Assembly: GCF_009832905.1 (NCBI RefSeq)
Contig: NZ_CP047135.1
Coordinates: 3,078,001 to 3,142,000 of the forward strand
Direction of reading: 5' to 3'
Source of the DNA: Stenotrophomonas sp. 364
Lineage (GTDB): Bacteria > Pseudomonadota > Gammaproteobacteria > Xanthomonadales > Xanthomonadaceae
Length of the DNA stretch: 64,000 bases
Shown: in pieces, positions 1 to 11,195 of the stretch
Numbering within the stretch: the first letter of the stretch is position 1
Layout: the number at the start of each line of letters is the position of its first letter
Translations under genes and position numbers: made by a program
The notes under the pieces: model-generated
The model's database searches: none
What the model was told of the DNA's origin: nothing
What the model saw: only the letters and a program-made list of their open reading frames with translations

Positions 1-14
1 GCTTGCCAGCGCAT

Positions 15-65
15 CGGTGGCCCCATGCCACCGACGCTGCGGGCGCGCACACCGGGTGCGCGCCC
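15..65 (-). terminator. Tandem hairpins after acnD
   Basis: Two perfect inverted repeats lie just past the acnD stop. One pairs positions 41-50 (GGGCGCGCAC) with 56-65 across a 5-nt loop; the other pairs 15-21 (CGGTGGC) with 27-33. Neither is followed by a T-run on the minus strand, so this is a possible transcription end or RNA-stabilising structure and not a textbook intrinsic terminator. A prpF gene often follows acnD, but it would lie outside the window. Confidence 0.4.
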
Positions 66-74
66 GTGTTGCCC

Positions 75-2690
75 TCACGCCACCTGCGCAGCTTCCAGGA
101 AGTCCTGGGCGAAGCGCTGCAGCACGCCACCGGCCTCGTAGATGGACACTTCCTCGGCGGTGTCCAGCCGGCAGGTGACCGGCACCCGCAGCTGTTCGCC
201 GTTGCGGCGGTGGATCACCAGGGTGAGCTCGGCGCGCGGCACCCGCTCGCCGATCACATCGAAGGTTTCGGTGCCGTCGATGCCCAGCGTCCTGCGGTTC
301 ACGCCTTCCTTGAACTCCAGCGGCAGCACGCCCATGCCGATCAGGTTGGTGCGGTGGATGCGCTCGAAGCCTTCGGCGGCAATCGCCTCCACGCCGGCCA
401 GGCGCACACCCTTGGCGGCCCAGTCGCGCGAGCTGCCTTGGCCGTAGTCGGCACCGGCGATGATGATCAACGGCTGCTTGCGCGCCATGTAGGTTTCAAT
501 GGCTTCCCACATGCGGGTGACCTGCCCTTCCGGCTCCACGCGCGCCAGCGAGCCCTGCTTCACCTGACCATCGACCACGGCCATTTCGTTGATCAGCTTG
601 GGGTTGGCGAAGGTGGCGCGCTGCGCGGTGAGGTGGTCGCCGCGGTGGGTGGCGTAGGAATTGAAGTCCTCCTCCGGCAGGCCCATCCTGGCCAGGTATT
701 CACCGGCGGCGCTGCTGGCCATGATCGCGTTGGACGGCGACAGGTGGTCGGTGGTGATGTTGTCGCCGAGCACGGCCAGCGGCCGCATGCCACTGAGCGA
801 GCGTGCGCCAGCCAGCGCGCCTTCCCAGTACGGCGGTCGGCGGATGTAGGTGCTCTGCGCGCGCCACGCGTACAGCGGGCTGATCGGCGCGCCGTGCTCC
901 ACCTTGAAGGTGAACATCGGGTCGTAGACCTGGCGGAACTGTTCCGGCTTGACGCAGGCCTTGACCACCGCATCGATCTCGGCGTCGCTGGGCCACAGGT
1001 CCTTCAGCGTGATCGGGTTGCCGTCGGCATCATGGCCCAGCGCGTCCTTCTCGATATCGAAGCGCACAGTACCGGCGATCGCATAGGCCACCACCAGCGG
1101 CGGCGAGGCCAGGAACGCCTGCTTGGCATACGGATGGATGCGCCCGTCGAAGTTGCGGTTGCCCGACAACACCGCCGTGGCGTACAGGTCGCGGTCGATC
1201 ACTTCCTGCTGGATTTTCGGGTCCAGCGCGCCGCTCATGCCGTTGCAGGTGGTGCAGGCGAAGGCCACGATGCCAAAGCCCAGCTGTTCCAGGTCGCCCA
1301 GCAGGCCGGCCTCTTCCAGGTACAGCTGCACGGCCTTGGAACCGGGCGCCAGCGAGCTCTTCACCCACGGCTTGCGGGTCAGGCCGGCGCGGTTGGCGTT
1401 GCGCGCCAGCAGCGCGGCGGAGATGACGTTGCGCGGGTTGCTGGTGTTGGTGCAGCTGGTGATGGCGGCGATGATCACCGCGCCATCGGGCATCAGGCCC
1501 TGTTCCTGTTCCAGCTTGCCCGAGGCCAGCTTGGCTTCGTCGGCGATGCCGCGTGCGGCCAGGTCGCGGGTGGCCACGCGCTTGTGCGGGTTGGACGGGC
1601 CGGCCATGTTGCGCACCACGCTGGAGAGGTCGAACTGCAGCACGCGCTCGTACTGCACGTTGGCCAGGTCGTCCGACCACAGGCCGGTAGCCTTGGCGTA
1701 GGTTTCCACCAGCTGCACCTGGGCTTCCTCGCGGCCGGTCAGGCGCAGGTAGTCCAGGGTCTGCTGGTCGATGGAGAACATCGCCGCGGTGGCGCCGAAC
1801 TCCGGGGTCATGTTGGAAATGGTGGCGCGGTCGCCGATGGTCAGCGCGGTGGCGCCTTCACCGAAGAACTCGATCCACGCCCCCACCACGCGTTCCTTGC
1901 GCAGGTACTCGGTCAGCGCCAGCACGATATCGGTGCAGGTGATGCCCGGCTGCGGGCGGCCGGTGAGTTCCACGCCGATGATGTCGGGCAGGCGCATCCA
2001 GGAGGCGCGGCCGAGCATCACGCTTTCGGCTTCCAGGCCGCCGACGCCGATGGCGATCACGCCCAGCGCGTCCACGTGCGGGGTGTGGCTGTCGGTGCCC
2101 ACGCAGGTATCGGGGAAGGCCACGCCGTCGCGCACCTGCACCACCGGGGACATCTTCTCCAGGTTGATTTGGTGCATGATCCCGTTGCCCGGCGGAATCA
2201 CGTCGACGTTCTTGAACGCCTTCTTGGTCCAGTTGATGAAGTGGAACCGGTCTTCGTTGCGACGGTCCTCGATGGCGCGGTTCTTCTCGAACGCGGCCTT
2301 GTCGAAGCCGGGGAACTCCACCGCCAGCGAGTGATCGACGATCAGCTGGGTCGGTACCACCGGGTTGATCTGGGCCGGGTCGCCACCGGCATCGGCGATG
2401 GCGTCACGCAGGCCGGCCAGGTCCACCAGCGCGGTCTGGCCGAGGATGTCATGGCACACCACGCGCGCGGGGAACCACGGGAAGTCCAGGTCCTGGCGGC
2501 GCTCGATCAGCTGCCGCAGCGAGGCCTCGAGGGTCGCCGGGTCGCAGCGGCGCACCAGGTTTTCCGCCAGCACGCGCGAGGTATACGGCAGCGTGGCATA
2601 GGCGCCGGGCTGGATCGCATCGACCGCGGCCCGGGTATCGAAATAGTCCAGCGCGGTGCCGGGGAGATTCTTGCGGTACTGAGTATTCAT
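75..2690 (-). CDS. acnD: Fe/S-dependent 2-methylcitrate dehydratase AcnD
   Basis: This is an 871-aa aconitase-family enzyme of the methylcitrate cycle. It dehydrates 2-methylcitrate to a 2-methylaconitate isomer that needs PrpF for further processing. The aconitase [4Fe-4S] ligands are visible as Cys413 (SCTNTS) and Cys479/Cys482 (ACTTCNG), with the 66+3 spacing typical of the family. The substrate motif GTDSHTPH is present, and the C-terminal swivel domain carries GSSRDWAAKG. The length matches AcnD (about 865 aa). The start is ATG at 2690 (MNTQYRKN); an in-frame ATG at 2762 would add 24 non-conserved residues. It is the third gene of a leftward prpB-prpC-acnD operon. AcnA is the main alternative, but the prp context and sequence favour AcnD. 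Confidence 0.93.
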   Translation of the reverse strand: MNTQYRKNLPGTALDYFDTRAAVDAIQPGAYATLPYTSRVLAENLVRRCDPATLEASLRQLIERRQDLDFPWFPARVVCHDILGQTALVDLAGLRDAIADAGGDPAQINPVVPTQLIVDHSLAVEFPGFDKAAFEKNRAIEDRRNEDRFHFINWTKKAFKNVDVIPPGNGIMHQINLEKMSPVVQVRDGVAFPDTCVGTDSHTPHVDALGVIAIGVGGLEAESVMLGRASWMRLPDIIGVELTGRPQPGITCTDIVLALTEYLRKERVVGAWIEFFGEGATALTIGDRATISNMTPEFGATAAMFSIDQQTLDYLRLTGREEAQVQLVETYAKATGLWSDDLANVQYERVLQFDLSSVVRNMAGPSNPHKRVATRDLAARGIADEAKLASGKLEQEQGLMPDGAVIIAAITSCTNTSNPRNVISAALLARNANRAGLTRKPWVKSSLAPGSKAVQLYLEEAGLLGDLEQLGFGIVAFACTTCNGMSGALDPKIQQEVIDRDLYATAVLSGNRNFDGRIHPYAKQAFLASPPLVVAYAIAGTVRFDIEKDALGHDADGNPITLKDLWPSDAEIDAVVKACVKPEQFRQVYDPMFTFKVEHGAPISPLYAWRAQSTYIRRPPYWEGALAGARSLSGMRPLAVLGDNITTDHLSPSNAIMASSAAGEYLARMGLPEEDFNSYATHRGDHLTAQRATFANPKLINEMAVVDGQVKQGSLARVEPEGQVTRMWEAIETYMARKQPLIIIAGADYGQGSSRDWAAKGVRLAGVEAIAAEGFERIHRTNLIGMGVLPLEFKEGVNRRTLGIDGTETFDVIGERVPRAELTLVIHRRNGEQLRVPVTCRLDTAEEVSIYEAGGVLQRFAQDFLEAAQVA

Positions 2691-2828
2691 GGCTGGCGAT
2701 AGCTGCTTGTTGGCGGGCCGGGGCGTCGTGACACCGGCAAAAAGGGAGTGGCGACGCCGCAACGGAGACGGGCTGGCATGGCCAGCCCGCTCCGCGTTGC
2801 ACCCGTTACCGGGTGCGGGAGGAACACA

Positions 2829-3989
2829 TCACCTGCGCTGGTCGATCGGCACGAAGGCCTGGTCTTCCGGGCCGGTGTAGTTGGCGCTGGGGCGGATGAT
2901 CTTCCCATCGATGCGCTGCTCGATGATGTGCGCGCTCCAGCCGGAGGTGCGCGCGATGACGAACAGCGGGGTGAACATCGCCGTCGGCACGCCCATCATG
3001 TGGTAGCTGACCGCGCTGAACCAGTCCAGGTTCGGGAACATCTTCTTGATGTCCCACATCACCGTTTCCAGACGCTCGGCAATGTCGAACATCTTCACGT
3101 TCTGCTGCTCGGCCGACAGGTCGCGCGCCACTTCCTTGATCACGTTGTTGCGCGGGTCGCTCACGGTGTAGACGGGGTGGCCGAAGCCGATCACCACTTC
3201 CTTGCGTTCGACACGGGCCTTGATGTCGGCCTCGGCGTCGTCCGGGCTGTCGTAGCGCTTCTGCACTTCGAAGGCCACTTCATTGGCGCCGCCGTGCTTG
3301 GGACCCCGCAGCGCGCCGATGCCGCCGGTGATGCAGCTGTACATGTCGCTGCCGGTGCCGGCGATGACGCGGCAGGCAAAGGTGGAGGCGTTGAACTCGT
3401 GCTCGGCGTACAGGATCAGCGAGGTGTGCATCGCCTTCACCCACGAATCCTGCGGCTTTTCGCCATGCAGCAGGTGGAGGAAGTGGCCGCCGATGGAGTC
3501 ATCGTCGGTTTCCACGTCGATGGCGCGGCCGTTGTGGCTCCAGTGGTACCAGTACAGCAGCATCGAGCCCAGGCAGGCCATCAGCTTGTCGGCGATGTCG
3601 CGCGCGCCCGGATGGTTGTGGTCATCCTTTTCCGGCGACACGCAGCCCAGCACGGACACACCGGTGCGCATCACGTCCATCGGATGCGCCGACGGCGGCA
3701 GTTCTTCCAGCGCGGCCTTGACCGCGGCCGGGATACCACGCAGCGACTTCAGCTTGGCCTTGTAGGCCACCAGCTCGGCGCGGGTGGGCAGCTTGCCGTG
3801 CACCAACAGGTGAGCGATTTCCTCGAACTCGCTGGTGTTGGCCAGGTCCAGGATGTCGTAGCCCCGGTAGTGCAGGTCGTTGCCGCTGCGGCCGACGGTG
3901 CACAGCGCGGTGTTGCCGGCGGCGGTGCCCGACAGGGCGACGGACTTCTTCGGCTTGAAGCCGGGGGCGGTGGTTGCTGCTTCGCTCAT
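2829..3989 (-). CDS. prpC: 2-methylcitrate synthase PrpC
   Basis: A 386-aa citrate-synthase-fold enzyme condenses propionyl-CoA with oxaloacetate to 2-methylcitrate in the cytoplasm. The citrate synthase signature [13 protein letters not shown] is present with its catalytic His near residue 271, and an HGGANE motif lies upstream of it. The length fits the short type II/methylcitrate synthases. The start at 3989 (MSEAATT) is set by a strong GGAGGG ribosome site seven bases upstream; an ATG six codons earlier has none. It lies 29 bp after prpB and 138 bp before acnD, so it is co-transcribed. A housekeeping gltA would be longer and stand alone. Confidence 0.95.
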   Translation of the reverse strand: MSEAATTAPGFKPKKSVALSGTAAGNTALCTVGRSGNDLHYRGYDILDLANTSEFEEIAHLLVHGKLPTRAELVAYKAKLKSLRGIPAAVKAALEELPPSAHPMDVMRTGVSVLGCVSPEKDDHNHPGARDIADKLMACLGSMLLYWYHWSHNGRAIDVETDDDSIGGHFLHLLHGEKPQDSWVKAMHTSLILYAEHEFNASTFACRVIAGTGSDMYSCITGGIGALRGPKHGGANEVAFEVQKRYDSPDDAEADIKARVERKEVVIGFGHPVYTVSDPRNNVIKEVARDLSAEQQNVKMFDIAERLETVMWDIKKMFPNLDWFSAVSYHMMGVPTAMFTPLFVIARTSGWSAHIIEQRIDGKIIRPSANYTGPEDQAFVPIDQRR

Positions 3990-4018
3990 GATCCCTCCAG
4001 AAAACAAGTGGTGCGACG

Positions 4019-4909
4019 TTACTTCTTGGCGGCGAACAGCGCATCGAGCTGCTGCTCGAAGGCGTGGTAGCCGATACGGTCGTACAGCTCTTCGCGCGTC
4101 TGCATCGCATCGACCACATTACGCTGGTGGCCGTCGCGGCGGATGGTTTCATACACGTTCTCGGCGGCCTTGTTGGCGGCGCGGAACGCGGACAGCGGGA
4201 ACAGCTGGATGGCAACGCCGGCCGAGGCCAGTTCGTCGCGGGTGAACAACGGGGTCTTGCCGAACTCGGTGATGTTGGCCAGCACCGGCACCTTCACCGC
4301 GTCGACGAAGCGGCGGTAGGTGGCCAGGTCGTAGGCGGCCTCGGCGAAGATGCCATCGGCACCGGCCTCGACGCAGGCGATGGCACGTTCGATCGCCGCA
4401 TCCACGCCGTCCACCTGGATCGCATCGGTGCGCGCGATCAGGAAGAAGTCCGGGTCGGTCTTGGCATCGGCAGCCGCCTTCACGCGATCGACCATCTCGC
4501 CCTGGGTGACGATTTCCTTGCCCGGGCGGTGACCGCAGCGCTTGGCGCCCACCTGGTCTTCGATATGGCAGGCGCCCGCGCCGGCCTTGATCAGCGACTT
4601 CACGGTCCGCGCGATGTTGAACGCGCTGGGGCCGAAGCCGGTGTCGATGTCCACCATCAGCGGCAGGTCGCACACATCGGTGATGCGGCGCACGTCGATC
4701 AGCACGTCTTCCAGGGTGTTGATGCCCAGGTCCGGCAGGCCCAGCGAACCGGCAGCGACGCCGCCACCGGACAGGTAAATGGCGCGGTAGCCAGCGCGCT
4801 GCGCCAGCAGGGCGTGGTTGGCGTTGATCGCGCCGATCACCTGCAGGGGCGATTCGGCAGCCAGTGCGGCGCGGAAACGGGCGCCAGCGGAAGAAACAGG
4901 GGTGCTCAT
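4019..4909 (-). CDS. prpB: 2-methylisocitrate lyase PrpB
   Basis: A 296-aa ICL/PEPM-superfamily lyase splits 2-methylisocitrate into pyruvate and succinate, the last step of the methylcitrate cycle. The catalytic loop reads KRCGHRPGK with Cys125, matching the KKCGH signature of PrpB. The Mg2+-binding stretch VDIDTGFG is also visible. The length is identical to E. coli PrpB. The start is ATG at 4909 (MSTPVSS); the reading frame stays open far upstream but runs antisense through prpR. It is the first gene of the operon and is preceded by a sigma-54 type promoter at 4947-4961. Confidence 0.95.
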   Translation of the reverse strand: MSTPVSSAGARFRAALAAESPLQVIGAINANHALLAQRAGYRAIYLSGGGVAAGSLGLPDLGINTLEDVLIDVRRITDVCDLPLMVDIDTGFGPSAFNIARTVKSLIKAGAGACHIEDQVGAKRCGHRPGKEIVTQGEMVDRVKAAADAKTDPDFFLIARTDAIQVDGVDAAIERAIACVEAGADGIFAEAAYDLATYRRFVDAVKVPVLANITEFGKTPLFTRDELASAGVAIQLFPLSAFRAANKAAENVYETIRRDGHQRNVVDAMQTREELYDRIGYHAFEQQLDALFAAKK

Positions 4910-4946
4910 CGGGCAGCATTCCAGGGTGGTAGACGGGAGTGAAGGC

Positions 4947-4961
4947 GCAAGGGCCGTGCCA
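4947..4961 (-). promoter_or_regulatory. Sigma-54 promoter of prpBC-acnD
   Basis: On the minus strand the sequence reads TGGCAC-GGCCC-TTGC, a perfect match to the conserved -24 GG and -12 GC blocks with correct spacing. The predicted transcript start is about 12 nt downstream, leaving a leader of roughly 25-30 nt before prpB. It fits the adjacent sigma-54-dependent activator prpR. Confidence 0.82.
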
Positions 4962-5005
4962 AGTGCCAAGTGTCTGATTTGATTGAGACAGTGCGGCAAC
5001 ACACA

Positions 5006-5064
5006 TGTTTCACCGTGCAACATTGAAACACCTGTAACATGGATGGAACTGAAACATTGAAACG
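5006..5064. promoter_or_regulatory. Candidate PrpR upstream activating sites
   Basis: An inverted repeat TGTTTCA (5006-5012) and TGAAACA (5024-5030) is followed by two further half-sites, TGAAACA at 5050-5056 and TTGAAAC at 5057-5063. The string AACATTGAAAC occurs twice, at 5019 and 5053. These sites lie 45-115 bp upstream of the sigma-54 promoter and just before prpR, so they could serve both activation of prpB and autoregulation of prpR. PrpR binding is inferred. Confidence 0.55.
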
Positions 5065-5069
5065 CCACC

Positions 5070-6689
<1,620 letters not shown>

Positions 6690-6698
6690 GGACGCGGC

Positions 6699-7535
6699 TT
6701 ACGCCACGCCGCGCAGGTCCACCGTGGGCCGGTGCGCTGCCGAGCCATCCCAGTGCACCGCCAGCCCTGCTGCAGTGAATGCATCCACGATCCTGCGCCC
6801 GACCTGCTCCATGGCAGCGCTGGCGCCCTCCGGCCCGGCCCAGAAGCCCAGGCTCAGATCGCTGCTGCGCTTGGCGCGGTTGAGGTCCTGCCGGGTGTAG
6901 AAGCACAGGCCGACCAGGCCGGCCTCCATACCGCCGCGTTCGATGAACTGCTGGGCGGTGTCGGTGAAGCCATCGTCCTGGGTGAGTCCAACGTCCTGCG
7001 CGGTGACGATGCCCTGGTCTTCCAGGCGGGCGAACACCGCGGTGATCTTCGCGTGGGCGGCGCGCCAGTGGGTGGCCCGCATCTTCTGCGGCGGCCGGGG
7101 CTCTGCCTCCACCGGGATGGGGTAGCCGGTCACCGCAGACAGCAGCGCCTGCACTTCCGGCACCATCGCGTTGACGACGATGGAGTTGCCACCGCCGTCG
7201 TGCACCGCCGGGTTCGCACCGGCGTCGAGCAGCATCTGCACGGGCGCACACGCCAGCGCGAATTCAGCGGCCAGGTACAACGCAGTCCGCCCACCGCCAC
7301 CGAGGTGCTCCAGCGGGCTTCCTGCATCGATAAGCAAGCGCAGGACCTGCAGATGCTGGGCCGCCGGAGTGTCATGGGTTGCGCGCGCCGCACATTCCAG
7401 CGCAGTGAAGCCGTAGGCGTCTTCCGCGCTGACATCGGCGCCCGCTGCAAGGGCGGCCTGCACTGCCGCCACGTCCGCCGCCAGGGCGGCCGCGCACAGA
7501 TCGATGGCAGGCGAAGAAGTGGATGCGGTCGTCAT
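6699..7535 (-). CDS. Ankyrin-repeat protein with uncharacterised C-terminal domain
   Basis: This is a 278-aa protein with no signal peptide. Residues 1-150 hold about three to four ankyrin repeats (AALAAGADVSAEDAYGFTALECAAR, then LLIDAGSPLEHLGGGGRTALYLAAE in part, then LLDAGANPAVHDGGGNS). Residues 160-278 form a second domain (THWRAAHAKITAVFARLEDQ; DGFTDTAQQFIERGG; LSLGFWAG). Similar domains are found in uncharacterised bacterial proteins; I cannot name a function. The start at 7535 (MTTASTSS) is preferred; an in-frame ATG at 7583 would add 16 residues. It lies 119 bp downstream of pdxH on the same strand and converges on prpR. Confidence 0.7.
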   Translation of the reverse strand: MTTASTSSPAIDLCAAALAADVAAVQAALAAGADVSAEDAYGFTALECAARATHDTPAAQHLQVLRLLIDAGSPLEHLGGGGRTALYLAAEFALACAPVQMLLDAGANPAVHDGGGNSIVVNAMVPEVQALLSAVTGYPIPVEAEPRPPQKMRATHWRAAHAKITAVFARLEDQGIVTAQDVGLTQDDGFTDTAQQFIERGGMEAGLVGLCFYTRQDLNRAKRSSDLSLGFWAGPEGASAAMEQVGRRIVDAFTAAGLAVHWDGSAAHRPTVDLRGVA

Positions 7536-7654
7536 GCAGCAGGTCCGTGCGCGGATGGATTCCTCCGCAAGTATGCAGGACATCGTCGTCCGCCCGATTC
7601 TCACCGGCGCCTTCCCACCCGGCGCACCCCGTGCGGTGGCCGATGGATACGCCC

Positions 7655-8254
7655 TTACGGGAACAGCAACCGCTTGCTCCACTGCCCCTCGTGATCGACC
7701 TCATAGCACCAGCGCTCGTGCAGCCGGAACTGCGCGCCGTACCAGAACTCGATCCGCTGCGGCACTACGCGCAGCCCGCTCCAGCCCTCCGGGCGTGGCA
7801 CCTCGCGGTCGGCGAAGCTGGCCTCGGTGGTGGCCACGCGCGCGTCGAACTCCTCGCGCGATGCCAGTGTCTTTGACTGCAGCGACGCCCATGCGCCGAT
7901 CTGGCTCATGCGCGGACGCGAGGCGAAGTAGGCATCGGCGTCGGCATCGTCCACCTGCTCGACATGGCCTTCGATCCGCACCTGGATGCCCGCCTCGCGC
8001 AGGCTGCGCCACAGGAACAGCAGGGCGGCGCGCGGGTTGCTGCGCAGTTCGCGGCCCTTGTGGCTGTCCAGATGCGTATAGAACACGAACCCGCGCGCGT
8101 CGAAGGCCTTGAGCAGCACGGTGCGTGCCGACGGCTGGCCGCTGGTGTCGGCCGTGGCCACGGTCATCGCATTGGGTTCGACTTCCGCGCTGCGTTTGGC
8201 TTCCTCGAACAACGCGGCAAAGGTGGACAACGCTTCGGTATACAGATCGGTCAT
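7655..8254 (-). CDS. pdxH: Pyridoxamine 5'-phosphate oxidase
   Basis: A 199-aa FMN-dependent oxidase converts pyridoxine or pyridoxamine 5'-phosphate to the cofactor pyridoxal 5'-phosphate. Family motifs are clear: [19 protein letters not shown] (FMN site), [30 protein letters not shown], and the C-terminal [19 protein letters not shown] with the substrate Arg. The length matches the shorter Xanthomonad forms. The ATG at 8254 (MTDLYTEA) is the conserved start. It is divergent from the glycerate kinase gene with only 41 bp between starts. Confidence 0.95.
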   Translation of the reverse strand: MTDLYTEALSTFAALFEEAKRSAEVEPNAMTVATADTSGQPSARTVLLKAFDARGFVFYTHLDSHKGRELRSNPRAALLFLWRSLREAGIQVRIEGHVEQVDDADADAYFASRPRMSQIGAWASLQSKTLASREEFDARVATTEASFADREVPRPEGWSGLRVVPQRIEFWYGAQFRLHERWCYEVDHEGQWSKRLLFP

Positions 8255-8295
8255 GGTTGGTTTCTTGCCATTCGATTTGGGTTTATTGTCACCGC

Positions 8296-9126
8296 ATGCC
8301 TGCCAACGCGTACATGCCCCGCAACAAAGGATTTCCCGACGCACTGGTCGCCCAGGCACTGGACGATGCGCTGGCAGCAGGTTCGGGGGTACCAGTATTG
8401 GCGATCAGCGGGCTGCAGGGCAGCGGCAAATCGACGCTGGCCGCCCAGGTGGTCGCGTTGGCCGAACAGCGCGGGCTGCGCGCCGCCGCCCTGTCCATCG
8501 ATGATTTCTACCTCACCCGCAGTGACCGCCAACGCCTGGCCCGCCAGGTACATCCCCTGCTGCTCACCCGTGGCCCACCGGGTACGCACGACCTGCCACT
8601 GGCGCATGCCACCCTGGATGCCATCGCCGCACGCCAGCCGGTGGCCTTGCCGCGTTTCGACAAACTGGCCGACGAACGCGTGGCACGGTCCGATTGGCCA
8701 CAGGTGCACGGCCCACTGGACCTGCTGGTGTTCGAAGGCTGGTTCCTGGGCACGCCCGCGCAGCCCGAGGCGGACCTGCAGGCACCGTTGAACGCCCTGG
8801 AGCGCGACGCCGACGCCGACGGACGCTGGCGGCAGTGGTGCAACCAGGCGCTGGCCGCACACTACCCCGCGCTATGGCAGCGCTGCGACCGCCTGTGGTT
8901 CCTGCAGCCGCCGGACTTTGCGGTCGTGCCGCGCTGGCGCTGGCAGCAGGAACAGAACCTGCAGGCTGCGCAACCCGAACGCAGCAGCATGAGCCGCGCC
9001 CAGCTGGAGCGCTTCGTGCAGTACTACGAACGGGTCAGCCGACAGGCGCTGCGCACCCTGCCCGGCCTGGCCGACCGGATCATCACGCTGGACGAGCAGC
9101 GGCAGGTCGTCACGCCACCTGCGTAA
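8296..9126 (+). CDS. D-glycerate 3-kinase (GLYK-type)
   Basis: A 276-aa P-loop kinase resembles plant glycerate kinase, which phosphorylates D-glycerate to 3-phosphoglycerate. Visible motifs are Walker [10 protein letters not shown], the uridine-kinase-like IDDFYLT, the RGPPGTHDL loop, [17 protein letters not shown], and [10 protein letters not shown] near the C-terminus. All of these occur in the same order in GLYK proteins. ATG 8296 is used; ATG 8314 (MPRNKGF) is also possible. The substrate assignment rests on family resemblance only. Confidence 0.82.
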   Translation: MPANAYMPRNKGFPDALVAQALDDALAAGSGVPVLAISGLQGSGKSTLAAQVVALAEQRGLRAAALSIDDFYLTRSDRQRLARQVHPLLLTRGPPGTHDLPLAHATLDAIAARQPVALPRFDKLADERVARSDWPQVHGPLDLLVFEGWFLGTPAQPEADLQAPLNALERDADADGRWRQWCNQALAAHYPALWQRCDRLWFLQPPDFAVVPRWRWQQEQNLQAAQPERSSMSRAQLERFVQYYERVSRQALRTLPGLADRIITLDEQRQVVTPPA

Positions 9127-9178
9127 GCGACGCCGACGCCGTCCCCGGCCGTACCGACCGGGCGGCCGCCGGGTGTCC

Positions 9179-9382
9179 TCAGCCCACCACGAAGGTCACG
9201 CGCAGGTTGACCCGCCATTCGGTGATGTTGCCCTCCCCGTCGGTGACCACCTTGGTTTCATTGATCCATGCGCCCTGAATGCCCTTGACCGTTTCGGACA
9301 CCTTCTTCAGCCCGCTACGCACCGCGTCTTCGACGCTGGTCGTGGAGGACGCGTTGATCTCGATGATTTTGGCCACTGACAT
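9179..9382 (-). CDS. Dodecin family flavoprotein
   Basis: A 67-aa protein matches the small dodecamer-forming flavin storage proteins: [24 protein letters not shown], then the flavin-stacking Trp in [28 protein letters not shown]. It sequesters flavin or related ligands in the cytoplasm. The start at 9382 (MSVAKI) fits the family; an ATG 15 codons earlier is unlikely. It is convergent with the glycerate kinase and divergent from aroK. Confidence 0.93.
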   Translation of the reverse strand: MSVAKIIEINASSTTSVEDAVRSGLKKVSETVKGIQGAWINETKVVTDGEGNITEWRVNLRVTFVVG

Positions 9383-9477
9383 GGGCACGCTCCGGCTGCC
9401 TGCGGGACATTCCGCAGCCCCCACCATGGGGGCCGGCGCGTAAAGGCCACGGCACGGAAATGTTAGGATCGGGGGTA

Positions 9478-10020
9478 ATGAACCCTGCTCCGAACCTGAT
9501 CCTGATTGGCCCGATGGGCGCCGGCAAAACCTGCATCGGACGCCGCCTGGCCGAGCGCTTCACGCTGGACTTCGTGGACGCCGACCAGGCCATCGTGGAC
9601 GCCGCAGGGGCCAGCATCCCGGCGATCTTCGAGCACTCCGGCGAGGCCGGCTTCCGCCAGTACGAACGCCAGGCGCTGCAGACCCTGCTGCGCGGGCGCA
9701 ACCAGCTGGTCTCCACCGGCGGCGGCGCCGTGCTGGACCCCGACAACCGCGCCATCATCGCCGGGCGCGGTTTCGTGGTGTACCTGCGGGTCAGCGTGGC
9801 CGGGCAGCTGGAGCGGCTGGCGCGCGACCGGACCCGGCCCCTGCTGCAGCGCCCGGACCGCAAGCAGGTCCTGCACGACATGGCCGCGCTGCGCGACCCG
9901 CTGTACCGCGCACTGGCCGACCTGACCCTGGACACCGACCTCTACACCCCCGCCGAGGCCACCGCGCAGCTGGTACTGCGTCTGGCCGCCCAATGGCAGC
10001 GACAGGACCCACCCGCATGA
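9478..10020 (+). CDS. aroK: Shikimate kinase
   Basis: A 180-aa P-loop kinase phosphorylates shikimate at O3 in the aromatic amino acid pathway. It shows Walker A GPMGAGKT near residues 11-18, the substrate DVDADQAI region, STGGGAVL (shikimate contact) and the lid RTRPLL. The start at 9478 (MNPAPN) has a GGATCGGGGG ribosome site; an in-frame ATG at 9460 lacks one. Its TGA overlaps the presumed aroB start (ATGA at 10017-10020), indicating translational coupling. Confidence 0.95.
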   Translation: MNPAPNLILIGPMGAGKTCIGRRLAERFTLDFVDADQAIVDAAGASIPAIFEHSGEAGFRQYERQALQTLLRGRNQLVSTGGGAVLDPDNRAIIAGRGFVVYLRVSVAGQLERLARDRTRPLLQRPDRKQVLHDMAALRDPLYRALADLTLDTDLYTPAEATAQLVLRLAAQWQRQDPPA

Positions 10021-11125
10021 CCCCCGCCCCCGTACCGTCGCCGTTGGCGGCGACACGCCCTACACCATCCATATCGGCCCCGGCCTGCTGGGCCAGGGCG
10101 AGTTGCTCGCCCGCCATGTGCGCGGCCGCCACGTGCTGCTGCTCAGCGACTCCTCGGTGGCTCCGCTGTACCTGGCCGGCGTGAAAGCGGCACTGCTCGC
10201 CGCGCGTCCGGAGCTGCTGATCGGCGAACTGGTGCTGCCGGCCGGCGAAGCGTCCAAGACCCTGGCCAACTTCGGTGAAGCCATCACCGCGCTGGCCGCG
10301 CTGGGCGCGACCCGCGATGCCTGCGTGCTCGCCCTGGGCGGCGGCGTTGCCGGCGACCTGGCCGGGTTCGCAGCGGCCTGCTGGATGCGCGGCGTCGACT
10401 GCGTGCAGCTGCCCACCTCGTTGCTGGCGATGGTGGACTCTTCGGTAGGCGGCAAGACGGCGGTGGACATTCCCGAAGGCAAGAACCTGGTCGGTGCGTT
10501 CCACCCGCCGCGTGCGGTGATCGCCGACACGGCCGCTCTGCGGACCCTGCCGCCGCGCGAACTGCGCGCCGGGCTGGCCGAGGTGATCAAGTACGGCGCC
10601 ATCCGCGATCCGCTGTTCTTCCGGTGGCTGCAGGCCGAACACGCCGCGTTGCTGGCCGGCGACGATACCGCGCTGGCCCAGGCGATCGCACGCAGCTGCG
10701 AGCACAAGGCCGAGATCGTCGCCCGCGACCCGCATGAAAAGGGCGAACGCGCCCTGCTCAACCTGGGCCACACCTTCGGCCATGCAATTGAAACCGAACA
10801 GGGCTATGGCGCGCCCGGCAACGACAACCTCAACCACGGCGAAGCGGTGGCGGTGGGCATGGTACTGGCCGCGCGCCTGTCCGCGCAGCTGGGCATGAGC
10901 AGCGAGGCCGACACCGCGCAGCTGCGCGACCTGCTGCTGCGCTACGAACTGCCGGTGGAAATTCCCGCCGGACTGGCCCCCGAGGCACTGCTGGCGCGCA
11001 TGCGCCTGGACAAGAAGAACATCGCCGGGCGGCTGCGGCTGGTGCTGTGGCGGGGCATCGGCCGCGCCGAAGTGGTGGCCGACGTCGACGAAGCCGACGT
11101 GCTGCGCGTACTGGCCGCGGCCTGA
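10017..11125 (+). CDS. aroB: 3-dehydroquinate synthase, apparent 1-nt frameshift near start
   Basis: This NAD- and metal-dependent enzyme cyclises DAHP to 3-dehydroquinate. The conserved body runs in one frame from about 10031: the N-terminal strand [20 protein letters not shown], the NAD-binding [27 protein letters not shown], and the metal ligands E (LAEVIKYG), H ([10 protein letters not shown]) and H ([11 protein letters not shown]). No ATG, GTG or TTG opens this frame before TTG 10103, which would cut off the first strand. The natural start is ATG 10017 inside the aroK stop, but it is one base out of frame. One extra C in the C-runs at 10020-10031 would restore a normal protein of about 370 aa. 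Confidence 0.9.
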
Positions 11126-11195
11126 CCTGCGACTGTTGGCCGCAGGTGGGGGGCCGTTACGGCCTGCCCCGGCGTTCACGGCTACAATCGCGGCC

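Noticed and set aside
3..2702. A plus-strand open frame of 899 codons opposite acnD
   Set aside because: It is rich in His, Arg, Gly and Ala with no recognisable domain. It lies exactly antisense to a well-supported enzyme; such frames are common in high-GC genes.
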